A model generated the notes under the pieces. It worked only from the letters and a program-made list of their open reading frames with translations, did not search any database and was not told where the DNA came from. A DNA stretch of 15,295 nucleotides from an uncultured bacterium (lineage in GTDB: Bacteria > Patescibacteriota > Minisyncoccia > Phycocordibacterales > CAIZIN01): positions 1 through 15,295 of the forward strand of contig CAIZIN010000002.1 of NCBI GenBank assembly GCA_903933085.1, in the 5' to 3' direction. Below, piece by piece: positions 4,771 through 12,553 of the stretch. A program made the position numbers and the translations under genes. How positions within the stretch are numbered: the first letter of the stretch is position 1; the number at the start of each line of letters is the position of its first letter.

Positions 4771-6195
4771 ATGATTCCAGTAAAAAAGACAAAAATTGTA
4801 TGTACTATCGGTCCCGCAACAGAGTCCGAAGAGGCTCTTACTAAACTACTTAAAGCCGGCATGAATGTTATGCGTCTGAACTTCTCCCATGGAGATTTTG
4901 CAGAACATTCTAATCGTGTTAAAAACCTAAAACTTGCTTCAGATAAGACAGGTATTGTAGCCGCAACTCTACAAGATCTTGCTGGTCCAAAGATTCGAAT
5001 TGGCATGTTTAAAACACCAGAAGGTATAATTCTAAAGGAAGGTTCAAAATTTACAATCACTACTGACCAAATTGAAGGAGATGAGCATCGTGTTTCTGTA
5101 AATTATCCTAATTTTGCAAAAGAGGTTGCTAAGGGTCATATTGTATATCTTCACGATGGCCGAAAGAAACTTGAGGTTCTTGAAGTAAAAGGTAATGATG
5201 TAATTTGTAAAATTCTTGTAGGGGGTGAAATAAAAGGAAAGAGAGGTGTAAACCTTCCAGATTCAGATATTTCAATTTCTTCACTCACAGCAAAGGATAA
5301 AAAAGATTTAGAATTTGGTATCAAGCATAAAGTTGATTTTGTTGCACTTTCATTTGTTCGTCACGCATCAGATATTACAGAATTACGAGAAATTTTGAAG
5401 AAAGCAAAATCACAAGCAAAGATTATTGCAAAAGTTGAAACTCCTCAAGCTATAAAAAATATTGATGAAATTATCGCACTTTCTGATGGAATAATGGTTG
5501 CTCGAGGTGACTTAGCTATTGAAGTTCCTGCAGAACAAGTTCCAGCTCTTCAAAAAATGATGATTCGAAAGTGTAATGAAGTTGGAAAACCAGTAATTAC
5601 TGCAACTCAAATGCTAGAGTCTATGATTAAATCTCCTGTTCCTACTCGTGCAGAAGTTTCAGATATTGCTAATGCGATTATCGATGGAACAGATGCTGTG
5701 ATGCTTTCAGAGGAAACAACTCTTGGAGATTTTCCAACTGAAGCAGTTGAGGTTATGAGTCGTGTAGCTGTAAGTATTGAGTCCACAATTATAAATCAAC
5801 ATTTATTGAGAGCTGTATTACATACTCCACTTCAAGAAGTTGGTGAATCAGTCACAGCATCAGTGGTAAAAACTGCAAATAGAATTGATGCAAAATATAT
5901 TGTATGTCTAACTCAGTCAGGAAACAGCGCTCGTTTTGTTTCGAGATTCAAACCAAATCAGCCAGTTCTTGTCTTCACTCCAAATGAAATAACATTCAGA
6001 CAATCAATATTATCTTCTGGAACATATCCAGTACTTGTTGATAAGTTTGCTCATGTTAGTGATGCAGTAGAGGTAATCCGAAAATTCTTGAAAGCGAAAA
6101 AACTTGTTGTCGCTGGAGATAAGATTGTAGTAACTTGCGGTTCTCCTTTTGGAAAAAATGTGAACACAAATATGATGTTGGTAGAGACGATTTAA
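4771..6195 (+). CDS. pyk: Pyruvate kinase
   Basis: Pyruvate kinase converts PEP and ADP to pyruvate and ATP, the last step of glycolysis, in the cytoplasm. The protein has the full order of motifs: R35 in MRLNFSHG, the flexible B domain (about 75-160), the active-site segment IIAKVETPQAI with catalytic Lys221 and metal ligand Glu223, metal ligand Asp247 in ARGDLAIE, and ATQMLESM (278-285). Residues about 355-474 form the C-terminal domain. At 474 aa it is the normal length of a short bacterial enzyme without the extra PEP-utiliser domain. Position 74 in GPKIR is Lys where K+-dependent enzymes have Glu, the known marker of K+-independent pyruvate kinases. It is co-oriented with murA and murC; murA also uses PEP, though a functional link is not shown. 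Confidence 0.97.
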   Translation: MIPVKKTKIVCTIGPATESEEALTKLLKAGMNVMRLNFSHGDFAEHSNRVKNLKLASDKTGIVAATLQDLAGPKIRIGMFKTPEGIILKEGSKFTITTDQIEGDEHRVSVNYPNFAKEVAKGHIVYLHDGRKKLEVLEVKGNDVICKILVGGEIKGKRGVNLPDSDISISSLTAKDKKDLEFGIKHKVDFVALSFVRHASDITELREILKKAKSQAKIIAKVETPQAIKNIDEIIALSDGIMVARGDLAIEVPAEQVPALQKMMIRKCNEVGKPVITATQMLESMIKSPVPTRAEVSDIANAIIDGTDAVMLSEETTLGDFPTEAVEVMSRVAVSIESTIINQHLLRAVLHTPLQEVGESVTASVVKTANRIDAKYIVCLTQSGNSARFVSRFKPNQPVLVFTPNEITFRQSILSSGTYPVLVDKFAHVSDAVEVIRKFLKAKKLVVAGDKIVVTCGSPFGKNVNTNMMLVETI

Positions 6196-6198
6196 CAG

Positions 6199-6297
6199 TA
6201 AGTCAAAAAGTAAAAGTTAGAACTAAAAATTTAAAGTAAAAAGTATTTAACTTTTGAATTCTAAATTTCACTTCTAACTTTTAATTTTTTACTATTG
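6199..6297. repeat. AT-rich imperfect inverted repeat between pyk and murC
   Basis: AAAAGTTAGAA (6212-6222) pairs perfectly with TTCTAACTTTT (6272-6282), and matching continues imperfectly outward (GTCAAAAAGT... against ...TTTTTTAC). It fills nearly the whole 112-nt gap. Similar elements occur at 8427-8568 and 10213-10366. No clear murC promoter was found beyond a weak TACTAT at 6290-6295, so murC may be read through from pyk. Confidence 0.55.
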
Positions 6298-6307
6298 ATT
6301 TATATAA

Positions 6308-7603
6308 ATGATTAATCTTGAAAAAATTAAGAAGGTTCACTTCATTGGCGTGGGTGGCATTGGCATATCTGCCATTGCTCGCATGTTATCTTTGGAGGGT
6401 AAAGAAATTACCGGCTCAGATTCATCACTTTCACCTGTAACAATTGAATTAGAAAATATGGGCATAAAGGTGTATGAAGGGCATGATGCTTGGAACGTTA
6501 CGGATGATATTGATTTAATCGTTCGAACCATTGCTGTGCCTGATGAAAATCCAGAGGTTGCAGAAGCTATGAAATTAAACATTCCAGTTATTTCCTATCC
6601 AGAAATGCTTGGTATTGTTTCGAAAGATAAATATACAATCGCCGTTTCGGGTACTCACGGTAAAACGACGACAACCGCGATGATTGCAAAAATCTTGAAA
6701 GATAATGATCTGGACCCGACTGTGATTGTGGGATCAATGTTGAAGGAAGAAAAAAGTAATTTTATTTCTGGGAAGGGACCGTATTTAGTGGTGGAAGCTT
6801 GCGAGTATCGACGTTCATTTTTAAATATTCACCCAAGAATGGTTGTAATAACAAATATTGATGAAGATCATTTAGATTATTTTAAAGACTTGAAAGATAT
6901 TCAATCAGCCTTCGGTGAGTTTGCTGGGAAGTTAAGAAGTGAAGATTATCTAATTGCTGATGTATTGAATGAAAATGTTCGACCTGTAGTCTCTGATATT
7001 GACGCAAAACTTGTTGATTATTCTTCCTATCGAGAAATGTCTTTTGAGCTAGGTGTTTTTGGTGATTATAATAAATCAAATGCGGGTGCTGCTATTGCTG
7101 TTGCTCATGCATTAGGTATTACACCAAGAAAAGCAGCTGAATCCTTGAAAGATTTTAAGGGCACATGGAGAAGGCAAGAACTAAAAGGTGAAACAAAGTC
7201 TGGTGCAATAGTTTACGATGATTATGCTCACCATCCGACAGAGATAAAAGCGACATTAGACGCGTTAAGAAAAAAATATCCTACTGAAAAAATAATTGTC
7301 GCTTTCCAACCACATCTGTATTCTAGAACCAGAGATCATATAAAAGAATTTGCCGGCGCTTTTACAAATGCTAATAAAATTTTACTGGCTCCGATATATG
7401 CCGCTCGAGAGAAAAATGATGGGACAATTTCATCGGAAATTTTAAGAGATGAAATGCTCGCTCACTCAGAAGATGTTCAAGTATTTAATTCATTTACTGA
7501 CTTGACCGTTTATGCAAGTGAAACTTTAGTTAAAGGGGATATCTTTGTCACGATGGGAGCGGGAAATATTTATGAGGTAGGTGAAAAACTTCTTGATTTG
7601 TGA
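6308..7603 (+). CDS. murC: UDP-N-acetylmuramate--L-alanine ligase (MurC)
   Basis: MurC uses ATP to join L-Ala to UDP-MurNAc, the first amino acid of the stem peptide. Motifs run in order: N-terminal UDP-binding Rossmann loop HFIGVGGIGISAIA (11-24), ATP-binding P-loop SGTHGKTTT (114-122), EACEYRRSFL (163-172), TNIDEDHLDYF (182-192), FKGTWRRQE (283-291) and DDYAHHPTE (304-312), the MurC signature in the C-terminal domain, then QPHLYSRT (334-341). At 431 aa it is compact compared with E. coli MurC (about 490), the difference lying in loops of the central and C-terminal domains. The ATG at 6308 gives the canonical N-terminus right before the Rossmann loop. A strong hairpin terminator follows the stop. 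With murA, murB and murD in the same window, three of the early cytoplasmic steps are close together but in separate transcription units. Confidence 0.97.
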   Translation: MINLEKIKKVHFIGVGGIGISAIARMLSLEGKEITGSDSSLSPVTIELENMGIKVYEGHDAWNVTDDIDLIVRTIAVPDENPEVAEAMKLNIPVISYPEMLGIVSKDKYTIAVSGTHGKTTTTAMIAKILKDNDLDPTVIVGSMLKEEKSNFISGKGPYLVVEACEYRRSFLNIHPRMVVITNIDEDHLDYFKDLKDIQSAFGEFAGKLRSEDYLIADVLNENVRPVVSDIDAKLVDYSSYREMSFELGVFGDYNKSNAGAAIAVAHALGITPRKAAESLKDFKGTWRRQELKGETKSGAIVYDDYAHHPTEIKATLDALRKKYPTEKIIVAFQPHLYSRTRDHIKEFAGAFTNANKILLAPIYAAREKNDGTISSEILRDEMLAHSEDVQVFNSFTDLTVYASETLVKGDIFVTMGAGNIYEVGEKLLDL

Positions 7604-7623
7604 AGCAAATTAAAAATACATAA

Positions 7624-7664
7624 AATAAAGAAGAGCTTTTCCTATGGAAAAGCTCTTCTTTATT
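7624..7664. terminator. Bidirectional-type intrinsic terminator after murC
   Basis: A perfect 19-bp inverted repeat (7624-7642 and 7646-7664) with a 3-nt TAT loop. The core is AAGAGCTTTTCC/GGAAAAGCTCTT, flanked by AATAAAG and CTTTATT so that a T-rich stretch follows on either strand. It ends the murC transcript about 20 nt after its stop and isolates rsmI. Confidence 0.85.
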
Positions 7665-7709
7665 CATGTAAAAATTTACAAAATAGCCCATATGAGGTAA
7701 TGTGTTCCT

Positions 7710-8426
7710 ATGTCTAATTTATATGTCGTTGGAACTCCAATAGGAAATTTAGAAGATATTACTCTTCGGGCTCTTCGTATTCTCAAGGAAGTTGATGTGA
7801 TACTTTGTGAGGATACTCGGGTGACAAAAAAACTTTTGAATCATTACGATATTCACACAAAGACCTTGAGTTATCATGCCCACAGCACTCTTCAAAAAGT
7901 CGATTATATAATTGAACTTCTTAACCAAGGCAAGGTCTTGGCGTTAGTTTCTGATGCAGGTACCCCCGCAGTTTCGGACCCAGGCTCACTCCTTGTTTCA
8001 AAAATCCGCGAAGCATTATCAAGGTCTGACCTTGATAAAGAATATCAAGGTCAGACCTTGATAAAAATTGTAGCGGTGCCAGGGGCGAGTGCGCTTACGT
8101 CTGCGCTTTCTATTGCTGGCGTGCCCGTACAGGATTTTACTTTTTTAGGATTTTTACCACACAAAAAAGGCAGAGAGACTTTGTTTAAAGAAATACTCGA
8201 ATCAGAAAGAGCTATGGTTTTTTATGAATCAACACATAGAATTTTAAAAACGCTCGAGTCTTTGAAAAAATTTATGCCTGAAAGAAAAGTCGTGATTGCT
8301 CGGGAGATTACAAAGATGTTTGAGGAGACGCTTGTTGGAACCGCTGAAGAATTATTAAAAATTCTCACAGATACTCCAGAAAAAACAAGAGGGGAATTTG
8401 TGGTGATTGTCTCAGCTAAGACATAA
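7710..8426 (+). CDS. rsmI: 16S rRNA (cytidine-1402-2'-O)-methyltransferase (RsmI) with a palindromic-repeat insertion
   Basis: RsmI is a SAM-dependent tetrapyrrole-methylase-fold enzyme that 2'-O-methylates C1402 of 16S rRNA at the P site. Seen: VVGTPIGNLEDITLRAL (6-22), ILCEDTR (31-37), VSDAGTPAVSDPG (80-92), the SAM-site VPGASALTSAL (123-133) and FYESTHRI (171-178 approx). At 238 aa it lacks the short C-terminal domain of the E. coli protein (286), as compact versions do. Residues 103-118 (LSRSDLDKEYQGQTLI) lie between the conserved DPGSLL helix and the IVAVPGAS strand, where the family has only a short turn. Exactly this segment is encoded by a 49-nt double palindrome, so it is an in-frame repeat insertion. 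The frame is intact. The start has no strong SD (GAGG 12 nt upstream is distant) and only a weak -10. Confidence 0.95.
   Translation: MSNLYVVGTPIGNLEDITLRALRILKEVDVILCEDTRVTKKLLNHYDIHTKTLSYHAHSTLQKVDYIIELLNQGKVLALVSDAGTPAVSDPGSLLVSKIREALSRSDLDKEYQGQTLIKIVAVPGASALTSALSIAGVPVQDFTFLGFLPHKKGRETLFKEILESERAMVFYESTHRILKTLESLKKFMPERKVVIAREITKMFEETLVGTAEELLKILTDTPEKTRGEFVVIVSAKT
8016..8064. repeat. Double palindrome with AAGGTCTGACCTT / AAGGTCAGACCTT cores inside rsmI
   Basis: The left arm (8016-8037) and right arm (8043-8064) are perfect 22-nt reverse complements around an AAGAA loop, and each arm is itself palindromic around a central T or A with GATAA/TTATC ends. The 13-nt cores (8021-8033, 8047-8059) are identical to the pair inside murB. 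The element is read in frame. Confidence 0.9.
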
Positions 8427-8568
8427 GTCAAAACTTAAAAGTCAAAAGGCAAAATTGAAAGTAAAAATTCAAAAGTTAAATTCAGAGTCCTGCCTTTATG
8501 TTGGGTTAGACTTAAAAAGTTTTTAGTTTTTACTTTGACTTCTAAGTTTTGCCTTTTGAATTTTGACC
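8427..8568. repeat. Long AT-rich imperfect inverted repeat after rsmI
   Basis: CAAAAGGCAAAA (8443-8454) pairs perfectly with TTTTGCCTTTTG (8547-8558). Flanking GTCAAAA-type runs on both sides extend the pairing imperfectly to arms of about 50 nt. It starts directly after the rsmI stop and fills the gap. Its right arm contains the probable -35 of the next gene. Same style as 6199-6297 and 10213-10366. Confidence 0.6.
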
Positions 8569-8584
8569 TGTTTTCGGGTATAAT
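8556..8584 (+). promoter_or_regulatory. Promoter of the 94-aa membrane protein / glycoside hydrolase pair
   Basis: TTGAAT (8556-8561) and a perfect TATAAT (8579-8584) are separated by 17 bp. The ATG at 8594 is 9 nt after the -10, so the leader would be only about 2-3 nt. Confidence 0.7.
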
Positions 8585-8593
8585 ATCCAAATC

Positions 8594-8878
8594 ATGATTA
8601 TCGCAAAATACTTAAAAAGTTATAAGACCATTGTCACTCTCGGTGTTTTAGTCGCCCTTATTCCACTTCTCGGTATACCTTCTTGGATACGTGATATGGT
8701 TACTTATATACTTGGCCTTTGTATTGCTTTTGGTACATATAGGTTGCATAAGGAGCCGGTAGAATACTCAACCTTTAAAGAATCTCAAGTCGAAAAAACT
8801 ATCGGAATTGTAAGTGAAAAGCAAGGTGAGGAAAGGAATGAAACAAAAGATGATTTTTCAATTTTAAATAAAGAATAG
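8594..8878 (+). CDS. Small membrane protein with two predicted transmembrane helices, 94 aa
   Basis: I do not recognise the family. Residues about 13-29 (TIVTLGVLVALIPLLGIP) and 34-48 (DMVTYILGLCIAFGTY) are hydrophobic and separated by a short SWIR turn, making a membrane hairpin. The rest (about 50-94) is charged and rich in E, K and S, probably cytoplasmic or extended. A good promoter lies just upstream with an almost absent leader. The stop is only 3 nt before the ATG of the putative glycoside hydrolase, so the two are surely co-transcribed and perhaps translationally coupled. The neighbour has its own N-terminal anchor, so this protein may partner it in the membrane. That is inference from position only. 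Confidence 0.75.
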   Translation: MIIAKYLKSYKTIVTLGVLVALIPLLGIPSWIRDMVTYILGLCIAFGTYRLHKEPVEYSTFKESQVEKTIGIVSEKQGEERNETKDDFSILNKE

Positions 8879-8881
8879 TAT

Positions 8882-10129
8882 ATGAATAAAACCCAAGTTA
8901 AGACTTTAGTATCAGTTGGCATTATTGTTGTATTGATAGGATTATTTTTTATTACGCCTAAGATATTTGCCCTTAAAGACAACAATGGAAAACCGATGGT
9001 TGTAAATGAAAATGCTCTTGCGTCATCTACTTCAACTGAAGAGATTAATAAAAATGAAGTAAAGCATTTACCTACACCAGAGCCACTTAAAGCTATTTAT
9101 ATGTCTAGTTGTGTTGTCGGAACAAAAGATTTTCGAGCATCATTAGTAAAAGTTGCGGATACAACCGAAGTGAATTCTATTATTATTGATGTAAAGGATT
9201 TTTCTGGGACACTCTCATATGAGCCAACTGATCCAAATTTAAAACATGCTTGGGATTCTGCAAAGTGTGGTGCGAGAGATATGAGAGAGTTTTTGCAAGA
9301 GCTTCATTCTAAAAATATTTATGCTATTGCTCGCGTGACTGTCTTTCAGGACCCGCATTTTACAAAGCTTCACCCTGAACTTGCTGTAAAAAGCATTGCA
9401 ACAGGGCTTCCTTGGAAAGACAGAAAGGGTTTAAGTTTTCTTGATGTAGGAGGAAAGGGGACTTGGGATTATACAATAGCTATCGCTCGAGATGCGTACA
9501 GTATTGGTTTTGATGAAATAAACTTTGATTACATAAGATTTCCTTCAGATGGAAATATGAAGGATGCAAAATATACGCTTTCCTCAGGTTCAAAGGCAGA
9601 TCAACTTGAAAAGTTTTTTAAATATTTGAGTGTTGAAATGAAGAAATCAAATATTCCAACATCCGCTGATCTTTTTGGAATGGTTACAACAAATAATGAC
9701 GATTTAAATATTGGACAAGTTTTAGAAAGAACATTACCATATTTTGATTATGTAGCACCGATGGTGTACCCCTCCCATTATCCTGCAAACTTCAATGGAT
9801 GGAAAAATCCAAATACAGTTCCATATGAATTAACTAAATTTGTGATGAAAAGGGCGGTAGAAAGGGCTGAAGCAACGACAACAGCCGTAGCAATGCTTGA
9901 TAATACAAAAATTGATCTAGGTACATCTTCAAAAAAAGTTCTATATACTCACGAGCCACAAAGTAGGTTAAAGCTTAGGACATGGATTCAAGATTTTGAT
10001 TACGGAGGAACTTATGATATTCCAGAAGTTAAGGCAGAGATTAAAGCAACATATGACGTTGGACTTACTTCTTGGATGGTTTGGGCACCATCGAATAAAT
10101 ATACAGTAGGTGCGTTTGTTAAGGAATAA
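8882..10129 (+). CDS. Membrane-anchored putative glycoside hydrolase (DUF4015-like TIM barrel)
   Basis: Residues about 9-30 form an N-terminal signal anchor, followed by a Ser/Thr/Glu-rich linker (about 45-68). Residues about 70-415 resemble the putative glycoside hydrolase family DUF4015 (TIM barrel): KAIYMSS (first strand), SIIIDVKDFSGTLSY (strand with acidic residue), YAIARVTVFQDP, and GFDEINFDYIRFPSDG, whose D/E-rich strand end is typical of the catalytic acid region. Then FDYVAPMVYPSHYP and GLTSWMVWAPSNKY are the last strands. It should act outside the cell on an unknown glycan. The length of 415 aa suits one catalytic domain plus anchor. It follows the 94-aa membrane protein by 3 nt with no Shine-Dalgarno sequence, implying coupling. 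Fold assignment is fairly confident; activity and substrate are unknown. Confidence 0.82.
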   Translation: MNKTQVKTLVSVGIIVVLIGLFFITPKIFALKDNNGKPMVVNENALASSTSTEEINKNEVKHLPTPEPLKAIYMSSCVVGTKDFRASLVKVADTTEVNSIIIDVKDFSGTLSYEPTDPNLKHAWDSAKCGARDMREFLQELHSKNIYAIARVTVFQDPHFTKLHPELAVKSIATGLPWKDRKGLSFLDVGGKGTWDYTIAIARDAYSIGFDEINFDYIRFPSDGNMKDAKYTLSSGSKADQLEKFFKYLSVEMKKSNIPTSADLFGMVTTNNDDLNIGQVLERTLPYFDYVAPMVYPSHYPANFNGWKNPNTVPYELTKFVMKRAVERAEATTTAVAMLDNTKIDLGTSSKKVLYTHEPQSRLKLRTWIQDFDYGGTYDIPEVKAEIKATYDVGLTSWMVWAPSNKYTVGAFVKE

Positions 10130-10181
10130 AGATTGCTCGATATGTTCTAATGTTGTAAATGAAAAAGTATCCTGCATTGTC

Positions 10182-10205
10182 ATCCTCGCTGTAGTCAGCG
10201 GGGAT
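10182..10205. repeat. Intergenic hairpin repeat of the GTCAT...GGGATCC type
   Basis: ATCCTCGCTG-TAGT-CAGCGGGGAT forms a 10-bp stem (one G-T pair) preceded by GTC and followed by CCAGG. Layout and ends match the ATTCCCG-type repeats inside murB (2083-2102) and murD (14361-14380). This is the intergenic counterpart of those insertions. Confidence 0.65.
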
Positions 10206-10212
10206 CCAGGTT

Positions 10213-10366
10213 TGTATTTAAAAATTCGAAGCACAAAATTCGAAATCCGAAACAAATACTAAATTCAAATATTTAAATATTAAACAAATACAATGAATTT
10301 TGTTTTGAATTTTTCATTTTGAATTTTAATATTGTTTCGGATTTCGTGCTTCAGATTTCGGATTTT
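10213..10366. repeat. Long imperfect inverted repeat in the 312-nt gap before the TraG-like gene
   Basis: The gap 10130-10441 contains no convincing gene. After the short hairpin at 10182-10205 comes a long imperfect palindrome. GAAATCCGAAACA (10242-10254) pairs perfectly with TGTTTCGGATTTC (10333-10345). GAAGCAC near 10228 pairs with GTGCTTC near 10346, and the interior is AT-rich (ATTTAAATATT and TGAATTTT runs). The remaining 10367-10441 holds only the -10 box. Confidence 0.65.
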
Positions 10367-10422
10367 ACTCCATACAATTAATAAATCTCGGTTTAAATGT
10401 GGATGTTTGTATAAAACTAAAG

Positions 10423-10428
10423 TATAAT
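10423..10428 (+). promoter_or_regulatory. -10 box of the TraG-like gene
   Basis: A perfect TATAAT, 13 nt before the ATG at 10442, predicts a leader of about 7 nt. No TG extension and no convincing -35 at the usual distance; no Shine-Dalgarno sequence. Confidence 0.5.
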
Positions 10429-10441
10429 TAGCATAAATATT

Positions 10442-12553
10442 ATGGATGATGAGCAAGTAACATATTTTGCCGAGACTGATTCACGCAACAAGCGTCTACG
10501 CTTTGGTATTAAAGCCAGAGATCGTAGTCGTCATGTTTATGTGATCGGTAAAACAGGTATGGGTAAATCTACCCTACTTGAAAATCTTGCTATCCAAGAC
10601 ATACAGAATGGTAATGGAATAGCTTTCATTGATCCCCATGGAAAAACTGCTGAACTTCTTTTGGAGTATGTGCCCGAAGGTCGTATTAAAGATGTTTTAT
10701 ACTTTGCTCCTTTCGACCTAGATTATCCTGTGTCATTTAATGTGATGGAAGATGTTGGTCCGGATAAAAGACACCTTGTTGCAAACGGCATGATGTCGGC
10801 TTTCAAAAAGATTTGGGTTGATGCATGGAGTGCAAGAATGGAATATATTTTAAATAATATTCTCCTTGCTCTTTTGGAATATCCAGATTCTACACTTCTT
10901 GGTGTAAACAGAATGCTAGCTGATAAAGATTATCGTAATAAAGTTGTTTCAAATATTTCGGACCCTTCTGTAAAATCTTTTTGGGTTGATGAGTTTGCAA
11001 AGTATGGTGAGCGATACATGCAAGAGGCTGGAGCTGCTATTCAAAATAAGATTGGTCAGTTTGTGTCGAATCCACTAATTCGAAATATTATTGGTCAGCC
11101 AAAATCAACTTTTGATATTCGTCATATGATGGATGAGAAAAAAATCATCATAGTTAACCTTTCCAAAGGAAGAATGGGAGAAGCAAATGCAAACTTACTT
11201 GGAGGTATGCTTATTACTAAATTATATTTAGGAGCAATGAGTCGTGCTGATGTTGCAGAGAGAGATTTAAAAAACCTTCCAAATTTTTACCTTTTTGTGG
11301 ACGAATTCCAAAACTTTGCCAATGAATCTTTTGCTGACATTCTTTCGGAGGCTAGAAAGTATAAACTTAATTTAACTATTGCACATCAATATATTGAGCA
11401 AATGACAGAGGAGGTGAAGGCAGCAGTTTTTGGTAACGTTGGTTCGATGGTTACTTTTAGAGTTGGTGCATATGATGCAGAAGCGCTTGAAAAAGAATTT
11501 GCGCCAGTGTTTACTATGGAAGATATTGTGAATTTAGACAAATTTCAGATTTATTTAAGACTTATGATTGACGGAGTTGGTTCACAACCTTTTTCTGCAA
11601 ATACAATTAATACCCCGCCAACACCAGTTCCAAATTTTGTTCCCGAAATTATTGATACTTCTCGTTCACAATTTGCTCGTCCAAGACCTGGTGTGGAAGA
11701 TGAAATTAAGGATTGGCACAGACCTATTGAAGAAGTTGAGAAAGATAAAAAAAATGCAGGCAAGGATGGGGGAAGAAGTGGAAATTATGAAAATGGTAGT
11801 GGACGAAACGGAGGAGGTTTTAATAGTGGCGGAAATGGTGGAATGCACGCATCTAAAAGTAGATCTGACTCATCAAATGGAAATGGAAGAAGTGAAGGAA
11901 GAAATTTTGATTCCAAGCCACGGAATTCTAGTTCCACACAGTCATTGCAATCAAACCATTCTTCACAACAAGAAAATAGATCAGAAGAAAGATCTCAACC
12001 TAAAAGAGGTATGAATGAATCTTTAGAAAGAAAAAATAATTTTGTAAAAAAAGAAGATGAGGTTCATAATCCTTTCAAAAAAGCATTAACACATGGGTCC
12101 GATGAAGAAAAAGAAAAAGCACATCTCGAACGTGAACTCGAACTCCGAAAAGCTATCTCATTAAATTTTTTGAAAAAAGAAGAACCTAAAGCTGGTGTAG
12201 CTGGCGGTGATAAGAAAGACAAAAAAGGTGTTACTCAAGAAAGCCTTTCGGATTTAAGATCGGCTTTGCAGTCGGTTTTGACTCAAGCAAACATTGGTAT
12301 TGGTCCAGAAACAAAAATTCTAGAAAAATTTGAAGTCGAAGCTGGGGAAGTCCGACCTCTGGAAAATTTTGAAGTCAAATCTCAAGAAAGAAAGTTTGAA
12401 GAAAAAAAGAGGCGACAAGAAAATTCTTCTGAAAAAACACAACAAACACAACAAACACAACAAACAAATCAAACTAACCATGTAAGTCAAAATAGACAAG
12501 TTCAGGAAATTCCAGAAAAAGAATTGAGAGATATTTTGAGTATAGAGGATTAA
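10442..12553 (+). CDS. VirD4/TraG-like (type IV secretion coupling) ATPase with long low-complexity C-terminal tail
   Basis: This is a RecA/FtsK-fold motor ATPase of the VirD4/TraG/TraD group. Walker A is G36-K-T-G-M-G-K-S-T44, followed by the strand IAFIDPHGK (60-68). Walker B is LFVDEFQNF (284-292, Asp287-Glu288), and AHQYIEQM (314-321) is the sensor segment with Gln316. Residues 100-215 form the inserted helical all-alpha domain. There is no N-terminal transmembrane region, so unlike classical coupling proteins it is soluble or needs a partner. After about residue 420 comes a roughly 280-residue tail: Gly/Asn/Ser/Arg-rich (440-520), then charged Lys/Glu-rich, with TQQ repeats (667-675), probably disordered. 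No relaxase or other type IV component is in the window. It may serve DNA transport or competence, or act as a HerA-like translocase. The family is secure, the role is not. The stop lies inside the inverted repeat flanking the next gene. Confidence 0.85.
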   Translation: MDDEQVTYFAETDSRNKRLRFGIKARDRSRHVYVIGKTGMGKSTLLENLAIQDIQNGNGIAFIDPHGKTAELLLEYVPEGRIKDVLYFAPFDLDYPVSFNVMEDVGPDKRHLVANGMMSAFKKIWVDAWSARMEYILNNILLALLEYPDSTLLGVNRMLADKDYRNKVVSNISDPSVKSFWVDEFAKYGERYMQEAGAAIQNKIGQFVSNPLIRNIIGQPKSTFDIRHMMDEKKIIIVNLSKGRMGEANANLLGGMLITKLYLGAMSRADVAERDLKNLPNFYLFVDEFQNFANESFADILSEARKYKLNLTIAHQYIEQMTEEVKAAVFGNVGSMVTFRVGAYDAEALEKEFAPVFTMEDIVNLDKFQIYLRLMIDGVGSQPFSANTINTPPTPVPNFVPEIIDTSRSQFARPRPGVEDEIKDWHRPIEEVEKDKKNAGKDGGRSGNYENGSGRNGGGFNSGGNGGMHASKSRSDSSNGNGRSEGRNFDSKPRNSSSTQSLQSNHSSQQENRSEERSQPKRGMNESLERKNNFVKKEDEVHNPFKKALTHGSDEEKEKAHLERELELRKAISLNFLKKEEPKAGVAGGDKKDKKGVTQESLSDLRSALQSVLTQANIGIGPETKILEKFEVEAGEVRPLENFEVKSQERKFEEKKRRQENSSEKTQQTQQTQQTNQTNHVSQNRQVQEIPEKELRDILSIED
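12437..12463 (+). repeat. Three tandem 9-bp repeats in the TraG-like tail
   Basis: Three exact copies of ACACAACAA, continuing imperfectly, encode TQQ-TQQ-TQQ. This is a local slippage-prone tract, in frame, in the disordered tail. Confidence 0.7.

Noticed and set aside
11568..12014. 148-codon frame within the TraG-like gene, other frame
   Set aside because: It lies over the low-complexity tail, whose biased codons open alternative frames; the product has no recognisable domain and the main frame is continuous.
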